Assembly (NCBI GenBank): GCA_022496805.1
Contig: CM040100.1
Coordinates: 23,651,009-23,715,008, forward strand
Source of the DNA: Pohlia nutans
Lineage: Eukaryota; Streptophyta; Bryopsida; Bryales; Mniaceae
Reading direction: 5' to 3'
Length of the DNA stretch: 64,000 nt
Under the pieces are notes generated by a model. It had not been told where the DNA came from. It saw only the letters and a list, made by a program, of their open reading frames with translations, and did no database searches. The translations under genes were made by a program, and so were the position numbers. Below, piece by piece: positions 1-13,409 of the stretch. Each line of letters starts with the position of its first letter. Position 1 is the stretch's first letter.

Positions 1-59
1 CATCACTTAGAAAAGTGGATCTAAGTGAAAATTCTCTTTTGATCCAATTTTCAAAAGGG

Positions 60-223
60 TGCTCCATTACACTATTCTATTATGCTATGGATTCTTGACC
101 GATATATGCAATTTTCTTCACTGATTTTTGTGATATAAAATTTGGTCCCATGTGAATTATATAATGCACAATATACAATCAATTGAATTTGTCATTTTAA
201 AACAATTCATTCTTGGTCCTTTA
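60..223. mobile_element. Remnant of a short TTAA-type (piggyBac-like) element
   Basis: The block from about 129 to 223 matches the right half of the complete element at 32732-32959, sharing runs such as TTGAATTTGTCATTTTAAAA and the end TTGGTCCTTTAGG. The flanking TTAA has decayed to CACTAA, and no left end is visible. Assignment rests only on similarity to that copy. Confidence 0.4.
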
Positions 224-1847
224 GGCACTAATGTAATATGAATGTTTGTACCAAATACCTATGTTAGGCTCTATTTTTTTCACATCCTATTTCATTTCAC
301 ATACATATCTTTATATTATTGAATTTGAGGTTCTAATCCCTTTTCATAGTTGTATTGTTTCATCTTATATGTTTATGTTCTTTTGAAACTTTTTTTCTAT
401 TAGCTACATAATCACTTCTCATTTGATTTTTTTTCCTTTTGAATAATTTATATAAATTTTATTCCAAATTTTCTCTAGTGTGTTATTTCATGGAAGGTTG
501 TCTTTTACTTTGTACATTTTTTCTATTTTAGTTCAAGATGAAATTTACAAGATCATAACTAAATATTGTATAATGTTTTTTTCAATAACGCATAAATTAA
601 GCAAGAAAAATATGAATATAATAAATTATTTGACAAAGGATATTTATTTAACCCTTAATCCCTAAAGGACCAGGAGGACGCATTGTGTCTAAAAATAATT
701 TCATTGCTTTAGTAATTTTTTTGAATTCCATAATTTGATTCAATGTTAACTAGAGAATTGTGAATGCCCGTTACAAGAACACAAGTCCTTCAAGATGTGC
801 AATTACATTGATCGATCGGCTGGGAAAAAACTAAAACATCAATGCATGTGAATTTGGGACATGGTAGTTAGGAAGGTTGATGATCTGGAGGGCGTTTTCA
901 CACTAGGGCATTAGATTTGTTCAAAAAATAGTGTTCAATATGTAAAACATTTGTCATTACTGTGTCATAAACACTATATAATAATTATGGAAAATATTTA
1001 ATAATATTTTAATGGAATATTTTAGAATATTTGGAATATTTTCTACATATTTTATATTATTTTTGAATATTTTGAATATTTTTGAATATCTTTTAATATT
1101 CCAAAAATCCTTATGAAATCTTTACACGTTTTATGCAATGTAGCAATTAATAACAATCATAACCACCGGCTCAGCTAGTCACTAACAAGTCGCTTCATCC
1201 AAACATAAATATTTGAAATCAATCATTGTTGTTGTATTTAGTTTTAGAACACGATTTTTTGTGAGCACCTAAACACAATACATATTTGTATAGTTCTGAA
1301 ATTTCAAACACTAATCATGGTTCTAGAATTTATGAGAATGTTTGTTGTGAATGACTTGTTGATTTTGCTAAAAAATTTAAGGAAAAAACTCATGACCAAA
1401 CCTTATAATCATATAATATATACGATAGATTGTCCTGAAAATTGATATGCAGTCTCACGACTAAGATTTGTTTTAGCTTCAACGGTGAAGTTTTGTACAT
1501 GAACAACAATTGAAAGATACAACTGCGTTCTTGAAAGCATTGATAAAATTTTAAGGATGAGCATGGTCCTTTAGAGGTTAAAAGACCATTGTTCCTAAAT
1601 GCAACCAAAAAATTAAACTCCATGTTTAAAACATTTGTATGACCGTATATCAATAAATAAATAAAATTCAAGCTTCATTTAAATTATAAGAGCATTAAAA
1701 AATATTTGATTTATATAATATTGACATAATAATAGTATCTATAACCTTGAAATAATAACAGTTATTGAAAGTTATAAATACTAGTATTTATAAATATTTT
1801 TAAATGAATAAATAGTTTTTATAATAAAGAATATAAATGAATTTACT
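224..1847. other. AT-rich intergenic DNA without a gene
   Basis: No coding signal is visible. Around 1000-1110 the sequence is a degenerate run of GAATATTTT-like words. At 655-675 a TTAA followed by TCCCTAAAGGACC looks like an orphan left end of the TTAA-type elements seen elsewhere, with no matching right end found. Confidence 0.5.
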
Positions 1848-1922
1848 CCTCTGCCCGGAAATAACAGTCTGCTTTTAGTGGCATTTTTTGTGGCATTCAG
1901 AATAGTTATTTCCAGACAGAGG
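1848..1922. repeat. 75-bp inverted-repeat hairpin
   Basis: CCTCTGCCCGGAAATAAC at the left pairs with GTTATTTCCAGACAGAGG at the right with two mismatches. It encloses a 39-bp loop containing GTGGCATT twice. It is either a very small foldback element or a structured transcript. Nothing in the flanks decides between these. Confidence 0.55.
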
Positions 1923-2059
1923 AAAATGTGATAGATGTTATGAATTTTTTTTACTCCTATTCTAAGAGATTAGTAGTAATTAAAAAATAAATAAAAATAA
2001 ATAAAAATAAAAAATTTCCAAAATATCTGTTGAAGAATAAACAATCTAAATAATAACTA

Positions 2060-3043
2060 TGGCTTCACTTCTCTCCGCATCACTAGCGACGAAGTGAAAG
2101 CTATAAATTTGAATAAGATGTGAAAGGCTAAATTACTTCATATTATGATCGTTGAGGGCAGAATGGAACATTCATGGGAAGACCATTCAAGAATGTGAAA
2201 GGCTAAGTTACATTATAAAAAACCCTACCCTAGAATTGTTGGCTCGCTTACAAACCCTACAACCGTTAAAAAACCACAAGTGGAACCTATAGTCGTCAAT
2301 ACCATTTTTCTAAACCAGCTCCAATCTACTGTCATCTACAGTCATCACTGGAATTACAAGTCTTTATGTACTAGTGCTTTGCTTCACTCCGCCCTACAGT
2401 CATCATTGGAATTACAAGTCTTTATGTACTAGCGCTTTGCTTCACTCCGCCCCCCCCAGTAACAAAGTGAAAGGCCATGAAATTGAAAAGGTGAGAAATG
2501 TTAGGTTACTTCATAAAATGGTCTTCGAGGAACAATCATGGGAAGACCATCCAAGGATGTAAAAGGCTAGGTTACATTATAGAAAACCCTACTTAGAACT
2601 GTCGGCTGATGGCTCGCGGCTCGCCAGCTCACAAGTGAAACCGATAGTCACAAAGACCTAATTTGAAATAATTTACTAAACCAGCTCTAGCCTAAGGTCA
2701 TCACTGGAATTATTGAAACTTTTTTCTTTGGAAATTTCAAAAAGAACTAGGGCTCCGCTTCTCTCCTCACCACCACCGACTAAGTGAAAGGCCATGATAT
2801 TGAATAAGACATGTAACTCTAAGCTACTTCACATAATGGTTTTTGAGGGCATATTGGAGCATTCATGAGAAGACCATTCAAGAATGTGAAAGGTTAGGTT
2901 ACATCATAGAAAACCCTGCTCTAGAATTGTTGACTTTCGGCTCACTTACAAACCCTACAAACGTTGGAAAGCTACAAGTCGAACCTATAATCGTCAATAC
3001 CATTTTTCTAAACTAGCTCCGACCTATGATTGTCACTAGAATA
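2060..3043. repeat. Three diverged direct repeats of about 320-370 bp
   Basis: Three successive copies start near 2060, 2437 and 2756. Each contains a CTTC(A/T)CTC..CC motif, then AAGTGAAAGG, GAATGTGAAAGG or a variant, the words AAGACCATTCAAGAATG and GAAAACCCT, and a closing CTAAACCAGCTCC block. Divergence between copies is substantial, so this is an old tandem duplication. No coding frame runs through it. Confidence 0.7.
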
Positions 3044-3086
3044 AATACAACGTATTACATGTTTAATTTTAAATGCCAAATCTAGG

Positions 3087-4190
<1,104 letters not shown>

Positions 4191-4547
4191 ATGGAAAATC
4201 CTTCATCATTCCCACCACTTGTACCTCCACCATGCACTGTTGGTGAATTACCAACATTGTGCAATGAAATTGCATCCAATGCCAATAGCTTTTTAGATGG
4301 CGCAAGTTGCACAAGCCATAACAAACACTCGAGAAGCAACAAAAGAAGAAACAAGACTTCAAAAGCATCATATCCAAATCACATTATTCCAATATTTGAA
4401 TGTAGAACGTGCCATCAAACTTTCACTTGCGAACAAGCAATAGGTGAACATGTCAAGGCGTGTGATTTAGCACACAACAACACTTGCCAACAAGAGTTTT
4501 CAAAACTCAAAAAATATCTTAAAATTAATCTCAAATGTGTATATTAA
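4191..4547 (+). CDS. Small single-finger C2H2-type (QALGGH-like) zinc-finger protein
   Basis: An uninterrupted 118-residue frame starts at the ATG at 4191. The only upstream alternative in frame is a TTG codon. Residues 70-91 form one finger: C71-x2-C74, F78, then QAIGEH at 82-87 and C91, giving C-x2-C-x12-H-x3-C. The QAIGEH motif is close to the QALGGH signature of plant-specific EPF/ZAT-type transcription factors. Two features are unusual: G86 of the usual LGGH is E, and the last ligand is C91 rather than His (H95 could substitute). A basic segment at about 49-55 (SNKRRNK) could be a nuclear signal. The N-terminus is Pro/Ser-rich, and no EAR motif is seen. By family it would be a DNA-binding regulator in the nucleus. 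Lack of introns and short length fit the family. The AT-rich setting leaves open a decaying or recently retroposed copy. Confidence 0.55.
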   Translation: MENPSSFPPLVPPPCTVGELPTLCNEIASNANSFLDGASCTSHNKHSRSNKRRNKTSKASYPNHIIPIFECRTCHQTFTCEQAIGEHVKACDLAHNNTCQQEFSKLKKYLKINLKCVY

Positions 4548-4622
4548 AAGAATCTTAATGTGTAACATATGTATATTGAAGCCAAATAGATGTGGACTAC
4601 ATTTTCAAATCCATTTTTAGAA

Positions 4623-4667
4623 AAATAATAATAATAATGATAATAATAATAATAATAATAATAATTT
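4623..4667. repeat. (AAT)n microsatellite
   Basis: An imperfect trinucleotide AAT run lies just downstream of the zinc-finger frame. Confidence 0.85.
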
Positions 4668-5365
4668 TGAATACTTTTGAGCCTAAGACAGACATTCAAT
4701 CATAATGAAATTGAAGTGTATGGAAAAGATGAACATCTAGTGAAATATAGTTGTTACTAATTTTGAATATTTTAAAGTGAGAATAACTTTGATTGATTTT
4801 ATTAACTCTTGACTTGAATTTTATATGATTATTTTATGAAAAGTGACACGTGTCACATTTTGATTGAGAAACTTAAAACCAACTTTCAAACCAATGTAGA
4901 AAGAAAGAAGCCATGACTGATTGCTTTATTTTTTTTAAAAACGAACCATAAGGTAAAGGCACCCATAGGCGATAAGTACTCCATAACTAATTAATATGTA
5001 GACCTCCTAGAAGCTGTTGTTTCATGAATCCAAAAGCCAATACAATGTTGACCAATTAAGAGTTGCTACATGGTGCAACTTTATTTTTGAGAATTGAACT
5101 CATTGTTGTCGGTAATATATAAATCACGGGTTTCAAAAATAAATTCACTTAATTTTTTTTAATAAATTTAATTTTGAGAACATAAAGTTAAAAAAAATTG
5201 CCATCGTACAGTATCTTTGTTTTTCTATGAAACCTTAGCTGGTTCCCGTCCTCCAAAATCCTCCCCCAACCATACAAATATCCTGAGAAAAAGGGTAACT
5301 TCGATTGCAGGAATGTTATGCATGCAACAATAGAGCATTGCCAAGTCCTACAGTTCATACATAAC
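4668..5365. other. Noncoding interval
   Basis: The sequence is AT-rich, with no supported gene, repeat boundary or RNA feature. Confidence 0.4.
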
Positions 5366-5937
5366 TTAACCCCTAAACGTCCTCATCCCTCTCCAAATTC
5401 GGCAGTTTTGCAAAGATGTATCATAAAATGCAACGCAGAGGGATATCCTGAACTTGAAGTATGAATAAAGGTTGTACATTATTTTAGATTCTATCCATAT
5501 AGTTAGATCTGCGATTGCTATCACCAATATTTTTGTTTAAATTTTGAAACTTGAAATTGAAAATTCTTTGTAATTTGATTACAAATAACATATTAACAAT
5601 TTGTACATGAACTTTGTTATGATTGGTTGAAATGTAATAGTCTAAGTGTAGTGATTTTTGGAGTTATTTTGGTTGCTTAATTTTATGAGTTGACTTTTTT
5701 GAGAGCACTTTTACACTAAAATCTTTGAAATTGTGGGTGAATCACTACAACATGAAATGAGGCATAGAAATTTCACCAATCATCCCCTTTCTAATCGGAT
5801 CACACATGCATGAAGCTAACTTTCCATAAAATATATAGTAAAAAATCCACACTGCAAAAAGCCAATGACGGATGAGAAATTTGAGTTTGATTCTGTCCAT
5901 CGTCCACATTCTGGACGGTTGGACATTTAAAGGTTAA
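5366..5937. mobile_element. TTAA-flanked piggyBac-like MITE, about 570-bp family
   Basis: TTAA at 5366-5369 is followed by CCCCTAAACGTCC. The right end GGACATTTAAAGG is its near-inverse and is followed by TTAA at 5934-5937. The interior matches the copies at 34364, 38490 and 41829, for example the words ATCACTACA and GCCTCATTTCAT. No transposase frame is present. TTAA target duplication with CCC..GGG ends is the hallmark of the piggyBac superfamily. Confidence 0.75.
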
Positions 5938-6417
5938 CCCCTAACTGCCCAACCAAGCATATTTTGCATGATGTACAAAAGCAAACTTTGTTTTCTCATC
6001 CTTTATGAAAATTTTATGCCTCATTTCATATTGCAGTGTTGCACCAAAAATTCCGAAGATTTTAGTCTAAAAGTGCTCTTGAAAAAGTCAACTCATTAAA
6101 TTAAGTAACCAAAAAATCTCCAAAAATCACTACACTTAGAGTATTGCATTTCAACCCATCACAAAAAATTCATCTACAAATTGTCAATATCTTATTAGTA
6201 ATTAAATTACAAAATAATTTTGAATTTCAAATTTCAAATTTTATAGAAAAATATTGGTGATAGCAATCGCAGATCCGACTGTATGGATAGAATTTAAAAT
6301 TCAATTTACAACTTTTATTCACACATAAAGTTCAAAATATCCCTCCGCGTTGCATTTTATGATACATCTTTGCAAAACTGCCGAATTTGGAGAGGGGTGA
6401 ATACGTTTAGGGGTTTA
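5934..6417. mobile_element. TTAA-flanked piggyBac-like MITE, opposite orientation to its neighbour
   Basis: This element shares the TTAA at 5934-5937 with the element on its left. It begins CCCCTAACTGCCC and ends CGTTTAGGGG before TTTA (a one-base change from TTAA). Its body is the reverse complement of the left neighbour from about 5990 on, so together they make a roughly 1.05-kb inverted repeat with arms of about 400 bp. Confidence 0.7.
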
Positions 6418-8479
6418 CTTATGGACAAGTGCCTACTGTTGGGTTTCCATCACATTCTTTAGCTAGTACTGGAGCACACCCTTTTGTTTGTGCAAAGAAT
6501 CAACACCTGAACATGGAATTGATGATGTTGAACATGTAGAAACTATCTAGAAAGCAAAAGTTTGTTGAGCTGCCAAGCCATATTTAGCTAAAGATGGCTT
6601 TGATTCTCAAGAACCTTACGATTCCTACAACGATTGTGGCCTGCGATGTTGATTCCCAACTGTGAACAATGGGGATACTAAAGAATGTTATGCAAAGTAG
6701 TAGTTTATTGCAACCAATTTTTTTAAAATCTTACCAAATTTTGAGAGTGATTACTTTTACTTTAGAAATAAATGGGCAAAAAAGTGGATAAAATGATCGT
6801 TAAAGTCTTCCCAAAAGAATTCTAAAATTGCCACTATTTAAATGAAACTGCCTTACAATAGATACTTTATGGATGAGAATATATGGATGATTTAATCCAT
6901 GTTTTCCTTATGGTGCATGTCGGCATGTCGCTCTACCAACGGAGAAACAAAAACTCCAAAATGGCTGGTTTCCTATGACTGACTGATGTTATCATAACAA
7001 GGTCGTGACCGACGTTGTAACACATGCAGGAGTTGAAATGGCTTGTGTGGTGCTGCCGGCTGGTTGACCCATGACCGTTTTGTGGTGGAAACGGTCTTCC
7101 CGGCCCCAATCCTTTCCATGATCTACTTCTTATGTTATGCCTGGGGAACAATCCAACAGCGTGCCCGGACCAGGGCTGCCCATCATCTTCTCAAATGAGC
7201 AGCTGCTTCACAGGGATTAGCCCTCGTTGTTTAAGTTTGAAGATACTACACTGATTATCCCATTTAGTGTGTGTGATAATAATTACCAAGGCATGCACTA
7301 TTTTGCCAAATCTCAAAATTAGTGAGGGTTGAAATTTTTACTGAGTGGCTAAAATCTTCATATCACACTTATTTTACATCATAATGATATTTCGTATCAC
7401 CTTCACTAATTTCCCACACGTACTATTAACCCACCCCAATCCATCCCTCACCCCAACACACACACTTTACATTAGGACTTGATTGTTGACCCGACCCAAA
7501 CTTCACAAATTTCAACCAATAAAATCGCTCAAATTGGGCAAATCGGGCTGAAGGATTTTACCCTCACTAGGGCCCAACCTGAACTTCTTCTCATCCTATG
7601 TGGTAATCTATGTAGCGCCAAAACTTTGGACTTGCCCAAAAAAATTGGGTCGAATATTTTCTTGAATCTAAGTTCACATTTTGGGTTCAAATGCACTCTA
7701 ATTGTTGAATCTCATGCTTCTCTACCATCCGTATAATCATTGATTCAATAACTTATCAATTGGTTTTGAGCCAACAATTAGGTTGGGTCCTAATGTAAAA
7801 TGGACCAAAAATTCTAAGAGCATTGTAGATTTTTGAGGTCTGGTAATCTTCCTCCATTGTCAACATTCAACTAGTTTTTCATATGATTACTTTGGCTTTT
7901 GTCTTTGTTTATAATTACAAATAGAAAAATATTTTTATAATTTAAACGGCGGTAATTATCACGTGGTTTGAATTTGAATAGGTTTTTGGAATGATTGGAC
8001 CAGTTCACTTTGAACTTATTGCTAGTTCTTTCCGTACATAGCGTCATCCTTACTTTCCAGACGTTGAAATTTCTACAAATTGTCAGGTAGCACCAATAAA
8101 AGAAACATTGTAACATCATCATAATGATTTAAGACGATATTGTCATAAATGAATGAAAATTTGCTTACATGGATGAAAATATGTCAATATGGATATTTTC
8201 ATATAAATGAATGAGTTTTCTAAGTCTAAATGCATATTTTCTAAAAACACTTTCACTTCTAATTATATTTTTCCACCTAAAATAAGGGTGTCTCCAAGTC
8301 TAAGGTGAAATACCCCATAACTACCAATTCCCCTTCCTCATAAGCTCTTTTAGGGATTAACCCCCACAAAGGAATTGTCTATTGAGTGGACACTAGGAAA
8401 CTTGGGTAAGTTCTCTACTCCTCAAACATCAAATGTGTTTGCGAAATAGTTAATAGACCAATGATTGAACCATGGAAAT
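6418..8479. other. Noncoding interval with one dispersed repeat
   Basis: No gene is supported. The segment 7249-7400 resembles 19570-19765 in part: both contain ATTTTGC(A/C)AAAT and GAAATCTTTACTGA-like words. Each carries a terminal CACTAAATGGGATAAT motif, once on each strand, so both look like copies of one old element. Confidence 0.4.
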
Positions 8480-8663
8480 CACTAGAAGAAACTCGTGTTT
8501 TTTATGATGGACTTTTTTGGATGTCCTGTTGTTTTTAATGTTTTTTTAAACATCTCGACATTATGTTTGATACTGTTGTTAACGTTGAGATGTTTGGAAT
8601 TACATTAAAAATAGCGGGACGTCCAAAAAAGTCTGTCATAAAAAAAATAGGTTTCTTATAGTG
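8480..8663. mobile_element. CACTA-type MITE
   Basis: The left end CACTAGAAGAAAC and right end GTTTCTTATAGTG are inverted repeats. The interior is a long hairpin: GGACTTTTTTGGATGTCC is mirrored by GGACGTCCAAAAAAGTC. The flanking triplets AAT and GAT differ by one base, compatible with a slightly mutated 3-bp target duplication. Confidence 0.65.
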
Positions 8664-9259
8664 GATTGTAGTTGTATCTGGACCTAGTGAAGCCTTTAAC
8701 AAACGTCTTGTTCTTTACCTCACAAACTCTCTACAAAACCAAGTGATGCCACTCAAACACTTTGCACAGTTTTTATGTTCTTCAAATACCAAACTTGAAG
8801 GTTTGATTTGACACCTTGGTCTTAAAATAGTTTTTTTTCCACTAGAAAGAGTATTTGACAATCTAAAATGAATTTCAATATTATGACACAAATTAAGGCT
8901 TGTAATGAGTGACTTTTTAGGAATTTAGCGGGGAATTTAGATTAGTCCCAAAATACGTAATTTAAATTTAAACCTAACTTTTACCTAGGATAGAAGTATT
9001 CTAAAACAAAAGTTTATCCAACTCCTACCCTACATTGTAGATTTTATGTTTTGTATAGATGTTGTGCCATCTTGTAGATTCAATACAAGAACCTCACGCA
9101 TGCAATTGCATTTCTTTTGTATGACCATCCAAACCTTCCTTCTAACCTATCCAATGTTCATATATACCAACTTTGATTTATATTGATTGATTGTATTGAT
9201 TTATAATGTTCCTACAAATCATATGGATAAGAACATGCCGATGCCTTCAATGAGGTAAT
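8664..9259. other. Noncoding interval
   Basis: No gene, structural RNA or bounded repeat is recognisable. Confidence 0.4.
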
Positions 9260-9808
9260 TTAACCCCTAAGCGTGCAAGGAGCCCCATAGGGCCATATTT
9301 GATCATTTACCAATCAAACATTGATCTTCACCTAGTACCTAATTTCAAATGAAAATGTCCCAACTAAGAAAATGTGGGGACTATTTCTACTTTCTAGTCG
9401 AATTTACCATTCTTCAGAATTGTTAAAATTGTGCTTTTTACAGCTTGTTAAAGCTCAAAACCCTAAGAATCCAATATACACTGCAAAAAATGTTTTTATA
9501 TCAAATTTCTCTTTATGTAAGCTCAAGAAGCATGCTACGTACACCTTTTTCATCACTAATATTTACATATTTCCTAAAAAATTCATACTAGTTTAAACAC
9601 TTTTGTAATTACTATGATTTTTACAAGAAAATAACTTTGAAAAGTCTTATAAAATTCAGTTTTATTTACATAATTATGAAAAAAATCAGGGTAAATCGGT
9701 TTAACAATAACTTATATATCAAAATACCAGAAAATACAATATATTTAAAAATGTGGGAAATTGATGAGGTTTGACTGGGTAACTTTAGTATGGATGCTTA
9801 AAGGTTAA
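9260..9808. mobile_element. TTAA-flanked piggyBac-like MITE, 549 bp
   Basis: TTAA (9260-9263) then CCCCTAAGCGTGC on the left. On the right, GGATGCTTAAAGG then TTAA (9805-9808). The ends are imperfect inverses. The interior is AT-rich and noncoding. Its body does not obviously match the other long families, so it may be a separate subfamily. Confidence 0.65.
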
Positions 9809-10565
9809 GATTAGGTTGGTCCATGCTAAAACCAATATGTAGTATTTCCCAGGTGGAATTGTTATAGAGAGTGTGCTTCTGCATTATATAATAGACAAGA
9901 TTGACCCACATTGGAATTTGGTGCAACAATTTCAACAACAAAACTCTCCTCACATGCTTGCGTGCATACCTTGCATTATACAATAGACCAAGTTGATCTC
10001 TGCCGAAGCCCTACACAACCGTTTAGACAATGGAATCGTTGTGGGGAGCATGTATGCGTGTGTACGGGCGTGCACCACTTTGCGATATATAATAAAGTAA
10101 ACATACCCAAAACGCTCAAACCATCTAAGACTCAATTCTGCACTCTATCATTGATCCCCGATTCTATTTTGGGATTGATCCAATTCCACCACACTTCAAA
10201 TTGAATACTAAATGCAATATATGACAGATAGAATTGAATGTAAATAGAGCAGTTTTAGGAACTTCAGTGAATAAAAATGAGATCACAAAGTGATGATTAA
10301 GCAATTAAGACTATGAAGGAAGCAATTTAGCATGGCAATCAAAGAGATTCCTTAGGTGTAAATAGGTGGAATTGGGTGTAAATATGGGTGGTTTAAGGTA
10401 ACTTCTCTATCAACTGTAGGATCATTTTGAATGATTATAGAGCATTATTGGGATGCTCATGGTTCCCAACCTAGGGACAGTTTTGTATTCTCAAGGCAAA
10501 TCACTTTGAAAATTCATAGAAATTCAAAAATTTATCGGAAAAATATGATTTCACTTGGTTTCAAC
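9809..10565. repeat. Dispersed repeat, second copy near 24600-25390
   Basis: Three imperfect short repeats containing the word ATTATA(T/C)AATAGAC lie at 9880-10095. The part from about 10090 to 10560 matches 24600-25390 in reverse orientation; shared features include the ACTCAATTCTGCACTC-like and TAGAGCATT/GGGATGCTCAT segments. The other copy is interrupted by a TA-type MITE, so the original unit is about 480 bp. Confidence 0.5.
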
Positions 10566-11300
10566 TAGGGTTGTTCGGACACGGAGGTTTGCGTCCCAGT
10601 GTCCGACGACTTAGAAAAATCGGGTCTTTTTACTATCGGGGTAGAAAGACGGCACACCGGTTTTACCTCCGCAGACTGCGGAACAGACGCCCTTGTGGAC
10701 AACCAAGTGGACGGTACAACGGACATCAGAGTGGACGTCCGATCAGACTGTCCAGCGGTTTAGCCGTTTAGGGTTTAGGGTCTAGGCGGACGCACCGACC
10801 TCCTCCCCGCATCCTCGCGGACATCCGATGTTCCAACGTCCCATCTGAGGCGCCGTCTGCGACGGCGACGCACCAAGCGACTCTACAACTCCATCTGCCT
10901 GATCATACGGACCGCGATGATCCTTACATGCAGATCAGACGCATGAACGCGAACGGCAGAGCCTCGGGCGGATGTTTTGATGCTGCAATCGGACATGCAG
11001 GAGGATGCGACGCCTTAATCGAATGGCCATTGTGGACGGCCTGATCGAACCTTGAGTGCTTTGGTTTAGGAAAAATGAACAAAAGAAAAGCCAGAAGAGA
11101 CGATTGCGCAGTCAGGGCAGATTCATGATGGCCAGAATCCACGACATTCACTCAAAATTGGTGCACATGAGCTCACCACGACAGAGCAAGTTCTCACATT
11201 GCGAAGGGCCCGATCGGACGGCGGATGGCACCATCGGCAGACAACTTGGCGGATGGGCCTTCCGATGGACGGCGTCAGGTTGTTGGAACCGGAGGTTGCT
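10566..11300. other. GC-rich island dense in GGAC / CATCCGA motifs
   Basis: Base composition jumps sharply here. The segment is crowded with short words such as GGACGG, GGACATCCGA and CGGACGC on both strands, for example TCGGACAC at about 10575 mirrored by GTGTCCGA at about 10600. Open frames across it do not look like a conserved protein. A similar island lies at 14449-14790. Dense subterminal motifs of this sort are typical of large class II transposons, but I cannot define ends. Confidence 0.4.
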
Positions 11301-12401
11301 CAAAGGATTGAGTTTTGTGTTGCTCCAGCTCTATTCTCCAATCCTGCGTTCCAGTCCAAGTCAACATCTATTTCCATATTTTGCACGTTTTTCGAGGACT
11401 TTTTAAGTACAAACGGAGAATGTTCCTACATTTAATGTGCTCTACATTGAATTCTCCAACAACTTTACTTCTCGAAATGCAGACCTCCTTCATTTTGTCT
11501 CTCCCTTCTTCCTCCCTCTCCTTTTCCCTTCTCCTTCTCCTTCTCCTTTGTTCCTTCTCCCTCACCCAAGTCCATCAATTCACTTCCTTCTTTGCAATTA
11601 GTTGATAATTGATAATGTAGGCAAAGGAATGAAGTGACAAATTCCTCTTTGGATTCCATAAGAAGTAGAATTATACAAAGTATACATAAAAGTTTACCTA
11701 GTAGAGCCACTTGAACTCAATGGAAACAAAACCAAAAGATAGAAAGACAAATAAAAATATATTTTATTGATACAATAATTGACATAATTTTGTAAATATA
11801 TACTTTAATTCCAAAGTACAAATTACAATGAATTACAAATAAAAATTATAAATTCAAAATAAAATTTACTTTTACAATTAATATGGATCTCAACCTAATC
11901 TTATTGATTTTCCTTTTCACTTTTTTAAATACCAAAGTACCAAACAATCTTTAGATACTGCATTTTGTAAATACTGTTAAATTAGTTCATATTTTTACCT
12001 TAAGTTGTTGGTATATCTCAAACCTACCTCAACACGGTTTTACTTTTTAATTTGATGTAAATTGTGTTCTTAAATAAAAGCGTGATGAGGTAGGCTTGAG
12101 GTGTAATTCAAACCTACCTCAACACGCTTTTACTTTTTAATTTGATCTACATTTAATATAAATAGTAAAAGACCAGTATATACCTTAAATATAATTTTTT
12201 ATATCAAATTTGTCAGTCATATCTCATTTGAGATTTTATATTATAATATTATAAACTTGCAATAGTCACCGATGAATTAGTAAAGGCTTATATTTAAAGA
12301 ATTCCAAATTTTAGTTCAATTTGAGGTTACTAACATTTGTGACATACGATATTCAATTTAAAGTAAAATTCTTGCCATTCAAATAAAATGTCTTGGGTCT
12401 G
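11301..12401. other. Noncoding interval with a CT-rich tract and a short inverted repeat
   Basis: A pyrimidine tract of CTTCTCCTT-like words occupies about 11496-11562. At 12015-12150 the sequence AAACCTACCTCAACACG occurs twice directly and once inverted. No coding evidence was seen. Confidence 0.45.
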
Positions 12402-12812
12402 ATGGTTTTTTATTCTAGATTTTTTGGGAAGTAAGTTTTATGCATGTGTGAACCGATGAGAATGGGGATGGTTTGTGAAAGTTTTATGCCTCATATCATG
12501 TTGTAGTGAGTCACCCAAAACTTCGAAGAACTTAGTTGAAAAGTGTTAAAAAGTACTATTGAAAAAGTCAACTCATAAAATTAAGCAACCAAAAATTCTC
12601 CAAAATCACTACACATAGAGTATTACATTTCAACCCATCACAACAAATTTCATCCATAGATTGTCAATATCTTATTCGTAATTGAATTACAAAAGAATTT
12701 TGAATTTTGAGTTTCATATTTTATAGAGAAAAATTGGTGATTGCAATCATAGATTTAAAAAAGATGGATAGAATCTAAAATTCATAGTGTACAACTTTTA
12801 TTCATACATCAA
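12402..12812. mobile_element. End-less fragment of the 570-bp TTAA-type MITE family
   Basis: The body, from the TTTTTTATTCTAGATTTT area to ATTCATACATCAAGTTT, aligns with the copy at 34364-34957. Both terminal repeats and TTAA sites are missing, so this is a decayed or internally copied fragment. Confidence 0.6.
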
Positions 12813-12863
12813 GTTTAAATCCAAACTAAAGTAAAAGACAACCAATACTATAATTGTTTTACT

Positions 12864-13409
12864 TTAACCCTTTAACGTCCCGAATCAACACTGTTTTCAA
12901 ATAAGCGTTATAAAATGTTTGATGGAAATCAAAAATGGGGTTGATGGTCAAAGCAAAGTTGTAAATGTCAATGTGAAGATCACATCTGTACGGTTGGATT
13001 ATTCTATTTTTATTTAATATTTTAAATTAATTTTGCAAGGTTTTCTTTTGAAATTCAATTTTAAATCCCAAATTAGCACAAAAAAATTTAAAAATATGGT
13101 AATGAAATTGGAATAACATGCACAACGAGATAGTATGGTTTCCATTATTTGATTCTACTTATTTTGGAAAATCATATTTAAGGTCCCACTTTTTGAACTA
13201 AAAATGAAACTTGACATAAACCAATTATGTTGTTTTTCTAAAAATCACAATAACCTATTTTGATGATCCAAACCGTACAAAGGATAGTCAACTTGCTCAA
13301 AAACCAAAAAAAAATTTGGTGGATGAAAACTGTATAATTTGGATGAGAATCTAGCAGTTTCAATCTGTGAGTCGTCCACATAGTGGACGTTGGCGCGTTA
13401 AAGGGTTAA
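12864..13409. mobile_element. TTAA-flanked piggyBac-like MITE, 546-bp family
   Basis: TTAA at 12864-12867 is followed by CCCTTTAACGTCCC. The right end GGCGCGTTAAAGGG is followed by TTAA at 13406-13409. It is a clear homologue of 44999-45546, which has the same length within 2 bp and shares the interior, for example TGTTTGATG and TTTTGGAAAATCAT. Outside the element the word AAACTAAAGTAAAAGAC occurs on both sides. Confidence 0.8.

Noticed and set aside
2060..3043. Tandem gene array
   Set aside because: The repeat units have no shared open frame; stops occur in all frames of each copy.
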